DNA of 9,056 nucleotides. It comes from Planctomycetaceae bacterium. GTDB lineage: Bacteria; Planctomycetota; Planctomycetia; Pirellulales; Thermoguttaceae. Position 1 is the first letter of the stretch; every line of letters starts with the position of its first letter. A model generated the notes under the pieces. It was not told the DNA's origin. It searched no databases and worked only from the letters and a program-made list of their open reading frames with translations. Below, one piece after another: positions 5,403-9,056 of this stretch. The stretch is taken from assembly GCA_031257725.1 (NCBI GenBank), contig JAIROD010000101.1, positions 1 to 9,056 of the forward strand, read 5' to 3'. A program made the position numbers and the translations under genes.

Positions 5403-8400
5403 TTATCGTCTTCCGTAAGTCGTTTGTGTTGCGGTGGTTGCCGGAAGAATAATTTCCATGCCGGGTTGCAAATCACGAGGGCTGCGAAGTTTGTCCGAAT
5501 TCATTTCAATAATTTCCTGCCAACGCGAACTGTCCCGTAACTGATTGGTCGCAATACGGAAAACAGTGTCATCCGCCTGAATAGTATATCGTATTCCCTG
5601 AACCGGAACAGAATCCGTTGTCTTTTTTTCAGGTCGTTGCCCGCTTCGTGTCAACATTTCAGCGTAATTACTTTTTAAATAATCCGCAGGCGGAATTTCA
5701 ATAACAGTTCCCGCCGACAATTTATAATCCGTTCCATATTTTTGTCGATTGTGTTCCGCTAACACTCTGAATAACCGGCTTGTTTTGAAAAATTTGTCGC
5801 TAATGGTCATATACGTATCATTTTCTTGTACCGTATATTGTTCCGTTGTCGTCGGCGACTGTTTGATATCCGCGTTTAACCGTTGGAACCGTCTCGCTCG
5901 CTGTTCACTGTTATTCACCGTCGAAGGCAATGTTTTTGATTGTAACGTTTCTGATTGTAACGTTTCTGATTGTAACGATTCTGATTGTAACGATTCCGGT
6001 TGTTGTAACGAAGCAGGAAGATCACGATTCAATGAACGTCGATAAGCGGGATTGGGGGTTGCTGTTATCGGCGGCGGTGCGGTTTCAAGCGGCGGTAAGG
6101 AATCAGCCGCTCCGGGTTGGGGATTACCGGTCGGCAATAAACCAATTAACGGATTGGAATTGGAATCCGACACATCAACCGGCATCGGCTGCGACGGAAC
6201 CAATTCAGTAACATCTTTTACCGCCGATTGGGGATGATACCGAACCGCTCTCGTAGGGGCAGAGGCATCTGAACCAAAACGAAGCCTTGACTCCGAAAAT
6301 TCCTGATTCCGAATTTCACGGACTTGATTTTGTAACTGACTGCCGAGCGGAGGTTCCGCCTTCGCTAACTCCACGTGTTGCGGTAAAATTGCCGGAACGG
6401 TTATCGCCGGAGTTGCCGCTTCCGCTGCCGGAACCGTCATTGTCGGAGCCGCCATTGTCGCCGAATGTTGTGCATCTTTGGGAATTTCCAACATCGGTTC
6501 ATTATTCGTTTTCGTAACCGCTTCGGTATTCATTGCCTTTTCTGTTGCCGTTTCCGTTTTCGAAAATGACGTGTTTGTTGCAGTATTGGGGATGGATGGA
6601 GTTGACGCGGCTGATTGACCGAATATCGGCGGTACATAGGGAGTGGGTGTTGCAAACGACGGTTGTGGAACCGCCGGCGGCGCGGCAGTCGGTTGCGCAA
6701 ATGTTACGGAATCAGTCGGAATCGCAGGCGACGGCTCCGGCGGTGACGAAGGGGTTAAAGCAAAATCAACTGCCTCCGCAATCGGTTGAATCGTTCCCGA
6801 TTTGGGAATCGCCGGAATCGTTTCTTCTTTTTTCGTTGCAACAATCGGAATCACCGGTTCCACCGCCGGAGATGGTATCGGCGTATTCATTTCCGGCGGA
6901 GTTGGAGCCTTGCCGAATCCGCCGGAAAATGAATCCGCTTTCGGCTGTTCAGGAATGCTCAGACTTGGCTCCGAAACAGGTTGCGAAAATGTCGATAACG
7001 ATGAAAGTGTTTGAATTTCACCTTCAGATTTGGGAATCGTCAATGACTGATCACCGGAAATTTGGGAAATCGAAGAGTTTAAAGGTGAAACAGAATCTGC
7101 CGCCGGAGATTGCATTTTAAGCGGCGTAATTTTTACAGTTTCATTTATAACAGAAACCGGCGGAGTTGACGTTAACGTTGGAACGGTTGCCGTCGCGGTC
7201 GGAGTTGTTGGCGGCGGTGTTGCCGCCGGATTGGTCGTAATAGGATTTTCTGTATTCAGTTTTTCCAAAGGCATAAAATTTGTTGTTACTGAATTTGTTG
7301 TTACTGACGGTTGGGGTTCAGTCGGCGTTGTTGGCGAGTTTGGCAAGGTTAATGAATTTTGGACAAGCGCAGGTTTTTCAATAGATTGTTCCGTTGGTAT
7401 AGGAGCAGCCAACGAAACAGGCAATTCCGGCGGATCAGAATAATTTGTTGTTACAGCAGGAGACGGCGAAGCAACTGTCGGCGAAACAAGCGGATTGGAA
7501 AAATCAGTTACGGTTGTTGCCGGTTGAGAGTTATCCCAGACATTAGGTACGGTTGGGATATTATTGGTTTCATTGTTCCTAACCGTAACATCTTTCTCCG
7601 GTTCGAGAACCGTTTTTTCCTGTTTCTCAAACAGTGTTGCAACTGAATTTTCTTTCACGGGAATTTCTACTTTTCGATTTTCTGCTAATTTTTCCGGCTT
7701 TTCTGTTGGTTTGTCGATTGGTCTCGTTGTTGTTTTTTCGTTCGGTTTTTTAACCGTTTCTTCAGGCGTTTTTTTAGCAACAGGTTCTTTTGTAGATGCT
7801 ACAGTTGATTGTTGGGCGGATTTTACCGATGTTGGGGCGGTTGTCTTCGAATCATCGTTTTTCGCAGCATTATCTTGTTGTTGCTGCGATAATTTGGTAT
7901 TTTCCAATTGAACTATTTCCGTTTCCTCGACGGACGGTTTATTTTTTCCCAAAAACATCTTAACGCCCCAATATCCGCCGGTCAATAAAAGAACAACTAC
8001 CGCCGCCGCCGTAACTTTAAAACCAAGATTCACCCAACGAAATTCTTTTTCTTCATCATCTTCAATATCGTTATCGTTATCGTTAATATACTCATTGGTT
8101 TTATTGCGTTCATTATTAACTTTATTATCAATCCGGTTTCCCGTAACAGCAGAATTTCCGTCGGCAACCGTTTTAATTGCCGGTTGATTTGACAACGGTG
8201 TTGCCGGTTGCGGAATATTTTTTGAAGATTCTTTTCCAATCTCTTTGTTATCAACTCCCTCACTTTCTTCATCGGAAACAGTTTTTTTCGGTACAAAAAA
8301 AGCGGCAGAACGGCAAAGCAATGCAATTGCCTTTTTTCCCAATGCATATCCGAATGAACCGTATTGACATACGCCCTTGACTGTCCAATGAAACAGATTG

Positions 8401-8651
8401 ACTGTTGAACGAAAAAGAACCGGAACAATGGGCGGAAGACGAAATAACTGTTTCGGAATTTTTTCGTCCTCCGAATGATTGCCGGATAATTCCGTTTTTT
8501 GCGCAGATTTCTGTACGGTTTTATCTGTCGGGAGAGGGGCAGAGGTCTCCGTTCGCGTTTCCGTTGACGTGGAAAAACGGTCAACAGAATTGTTTAATTT
8601 ATCGGATTCCAAAGAATTGGTTTCTGAATTTCGTTTCTCATTTTTTGACAT
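5403..8651 (-). CDS. Very long LysM-domain membrane protein with Pro/Thr/Ser-rich linker
   Basis: This 1082-residue protein falls into five parts. An N-terminal charged region (1-207) contains a semi-hydrophobic stretch at about 70-121 and an Asp/Asn/Glu run (NDNDNDIEDDEE) just before the membrane. One transmembrane helix follows (about 208-232, VTAAAVVVLLLTGGYWGV). A low-complexity linker of about 700 residues is rich in Pro, Thr, Ser, Ala and Glu. A short repeat based on LQSE(S/T) lies at about 886-905. Two C-terminal LysM modules complete it, at about 937-988 (EQYTVQENDTYMTISDKFF...) and 1019-1071 (IRYTIQADDTVFRIATNQL...). LysM binds N-acetylglucosamine-containing glycans, usually peptidoglycan, so the linker could let the tip reach the wall. 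No catalytic domain is visible. The start ATG 8651 has AAGGA seven bases upstream. Flanking charges are unusual (acidic before the helix, lysines after), leaving topology uncertain. It is probably transcribed ahead of the glycosyltransferase. Confidence 0.93.
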   Translation of the reverse strand: MSKNEKRNSETNSLESDKLNNSVDRFSTSTETRTETSAPLPTDKTVQKSAQKTELSGNHSEDEKIPKQLFRLPPIVPVLFRSTVNLFHWTVKGVCQYGSFGYALGKKAIALLCRSAAFFVPKKTVSDEESEGVDNKEIGKESSKNIPQPATPLSNQPAIKTVADGNSAVTGNRIDNKVNNERNKTNEYINDNDNDIEDDEEKEFRWVNLGFKVTAAAVVVLLLTGGYWGVKMFLGKNKPSVEETEIVQLENTKLSQQQQDNAAKNDDSKTTAPTSVKSAQQSTVASTKEPVAKKTPEETVKKPNEKTTTRPIDKPTEKPEKLAENRKVEIPVKENSVATLFEKQEKTVLEPEKDVTVRNNETNNIPTVPNVWDNSQPATTVTDFSNPLVSPTVASPSPAVTTNYSDPPELPVSLAAPIPTEQSIEKPALVQNSLTLPNSPTTPTEPQPSVTTNSVTTNFMPLEKLNTENPITTNPAATPPPTTPTATATVPTLTSTPPVSVINETVKITPLKMQSPAADSVSPLNSSISQISGDQSLTIPKSEGEIQTLSSLSTFSQPVSEPSLSIPEQPKADSFSGGFGKAPTPPEMNTPIPSPAVEPVIPIVATKKEETIPAIPKSGTIQPIAEAVDFALTPSSPPEPSPAIPTDSVTFAQPTAAPPAVPQPSFATPTPYVPPIFGQSAASTPSIPNTATNTSFSKTETATEKAMNTEAVTKTNNEPMLEIPKDAQHSATMAAPTMTVPAAEAATPAITVPAILPQHVELAKAEPPLGSQLQNQVREIRNQEFSESRLRFGSDASAPTRAVRYHPQSAVKDVTELVPSQPMPVDVSDSNSNPLIGLLPTGNPQPGAADSLPPLETAPPPITATPNPAYRRSLNRDLPASLQQPESLQSESLQSETLQSETLQSKTLPSTVNNSEQRARRFQRLNADIKQSPTTTEQYTVQENDTYMTISDKFFKTSRLFRVLAEHNRQKYGTDYKLSAGTVIEIPPADYLKSNYAEMLTRSGQRPEKKTTDSVPVQGIRYTIQADDTVFRIATNQLRDSSRWQEIIEMNSDKLRSPRDLQPGMEIILPATTATQTTYGRR
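5938..5997. repeat. 15-bp in-frame coding repeat in LysM gene
   Basis: Four tandem units of GATTGTAACG(T/A)TTC(T/C) start at 5938, 5953, 5968 and 5983, with degenerate partial units on both sides. Read on the minus strand they encode LQSET / LQSES pentapeptides at about residues 886-905. The 15-bp length keeps the frame, so copy number can change without breaking the gene. Confidence 0.9.
7277..7306. repeat. 15-bp coding duplication, with a third copy at 7442
   Basis: AATTTGTTGTTACTG occurs in tandem at 7277-7291 and 7292-7306, and with one change at 7442-7456. On the minus strand it encodes VTTN-type segments in the low-complexity linker. It suggests the linker grew by short duplications. 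Confidence 0.8.
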
Positions 8652-8658
8652 CGTCGCA

Positions 8659-8663
8659 TCCTT
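8659..8663 (-). promoter_or_regulatory. Ribosome binding site of the LysM gene
   Basis: On the minus strand AAGGA lies seven bases before ATG 8651. It is one of the two clearest ribosome sites in the window and supports this start over later methionines. Confidence 0.6.
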
Positions 8664-8696
8664 GCTGATTTCGATGTGTTATACTTCGACAAATCA

Positions 8697-8718
8697 GTAG
8701 CGGCAGCGTCCTCGCTAC
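8697..8718. repeat. Short hairpin upstream of LysM gene
   Basis: GTAGCG (8697-8702) and CGCTAC (8713-8718) form a 6-bp inverted repeat around a 10-nt loop. It lies about 45 bp before the LysM start codon. It could be a dispersed intergenic repeat or part of the leader. Confidence 0.5.
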
Positions 8719-8780
8719 CGAAAAAAGTAAAAGTAAAGGTAAAAGTTCACGGCAACAGGATGTTGGTAACTGTCTATTTT

Positions 8781-8880
8781 AAACACAAAATAACACGAAA
8801 TTTCACGAAACACACAAAAATGATACGAAAAGGACAACAGAAATCTTTTTTGTATTTTTCTTGTTATTTCGTGTTAAAAA
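8781..8880. repeat. CACGAAA-type repeats with a distant 11-bp inverted repeat
   Basis: TAACACGAAAT (8791-8801) is matched by its exact reverse complement ATTTCGTGTTA (8866-8876), 64 bp away. Between them the core recurs as TTCACGAAAC (8802-8811) and GATACGAAAA. The stretch is AT-rich and non-coding. It resembles a dispersed intergenic repeat; no function can be assigned. Confidence 0.55.
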
Positions 8881-8918
8881 AAGGGGATCTATTCAGTAGA
8901 ATGTATTATCAGGAAATA

Positions 8919-8944
8919 CTCATCAGGTAGGCTCATCAGGTAGG
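8919..8944. repeat. 13-bp tandem duplication CTCATCAGGTAGG
   Basis: Two exact copies lie at 8919-8931 and 8932-8944, immediately abutting the hairpin that starts at 8944. The duplication at the element edge resembles a boundary or insertion scar, but no transposase is present. Confidence 0.8.
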
Positions 8945-8966
8945 CAACCTTTCGCCGAAAGGTTGC
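8944..8966. repeat. Hairpin with perfect 11-bp arms
   Basis: GCAACCTTTCG, a single C, then CGAAAGGTTGC form an exact inverted repeat. The sequence to the right lacks a T-run, so an intrinsic terminator is unlikely. A second small palindrome (CGGC-TATC-GCCG, 9036-9047) lies about 70 bp downstream. Together, 8944-9056 may be one dispersed repeat element cut by the window end. Confidence 0.75.
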
Positions 8967-9056
8967 AACGGTTGGGTTTGTTATTCGAGTTGTACGCGGT
9001 TGGTTTTTAATTTCCATCTGCAAACAGGGGCAAGTCGGCTATCGCCGTATTTAGTA

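Larger units (their letters stand above)
8652..9056. other. Non-coding region upstream of LysM gene
   Basis: These 405 bases carry no credible gene. They hold the LysM ribosome site, a possible minus-strand -10 (TATAAC, 8678-8683) without a matching -35, a run of AGTAAA/GGTAAA copies at 8726-8744, and the hairpins and direct repeats listed separately. Open frames crossing the stretch are short, repeat-derived and lack ribosome sites. Confidence 0.6.

Noticed and set aside
6533..7120. Plus-strand ORF of 195 codons and other frames opposite the LysM gene
   Set aside because: These are antisense shadows of the low-complexity linker, whose repetitive codons keep the opposite frames open. They show no domains or ribosome sites.
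8676..8930. Plus-strand ORF of 84 codons
   Set aside because: It runs through hairpin and AGTAAA/CACGAAA repeats, with Lys/Val low complexity and no ribosome site.

Overview
The window looks like a piece of a moderately low-GC bacterial chromosome (visibly AT-rich between genes). The best guess is a member of the Planctomycetota, possibly a gut-associated lineage. That guess rests on the style of the genes: a coiled-coil membrane protein followed by a tiny one-helix membrane protein, a very long Pro/Thr/Ser-rich LysM protein, mostly weak ribosome binding sites, and abundant palindromic intergenic repeats. It is inference, since no marker gene or RNA gene is present. I see no rRNA, tRNA, CRISPR array, transposase or phage gene.

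Layout. Positions 1-505 hold a tandem array of 52-bp units, which probably continues off the left edge. Each unit is one imperfect hairpin plus a constant 16-nt linker. An AT-rich stretch (506-848) follows, with a doubtful minus-strand mini-ORF and a near-ideal promoter whose start region is covered by a perfect 19-bp dyad. On the plus strand come a membrane-anchored coiled-coil protein (849-1709), a 78-residue single-helix membrane protein (1786-2022) and a FAD-dependent desaturase/retinol-saturase-type oxidoreductase (2274-3665). Convergent to these, on the minus strand, are a polytopic GT39/ArnT-like glycosyltransferase (3705-5279) and, upstream of it, a 1082-residue LysM protein (5403-8651). 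The last 400 bases carry no credible gene but several dispersed-repeat-like elements: short hairpins, CACGAAA-type repeats, a 13-bp direct duplication and an 11-bp-arm hairpin.

How the genes may work together. Four of the five solid genes are predicted to be membrane proteins, and the LysM and glycosyltransferase pair points to the cell envelope. The first two plus-strand genes look like one transcriptional unit of unknown function. The oxidoreductase is probably a lipid or isoprenoid enzyme with its own leader. No defence system, toxin-antitoxin pair or biosynthetic cluster is evident. The most unusual content is the hairpin array at the left and the operator-like architecture in front of the first gene.
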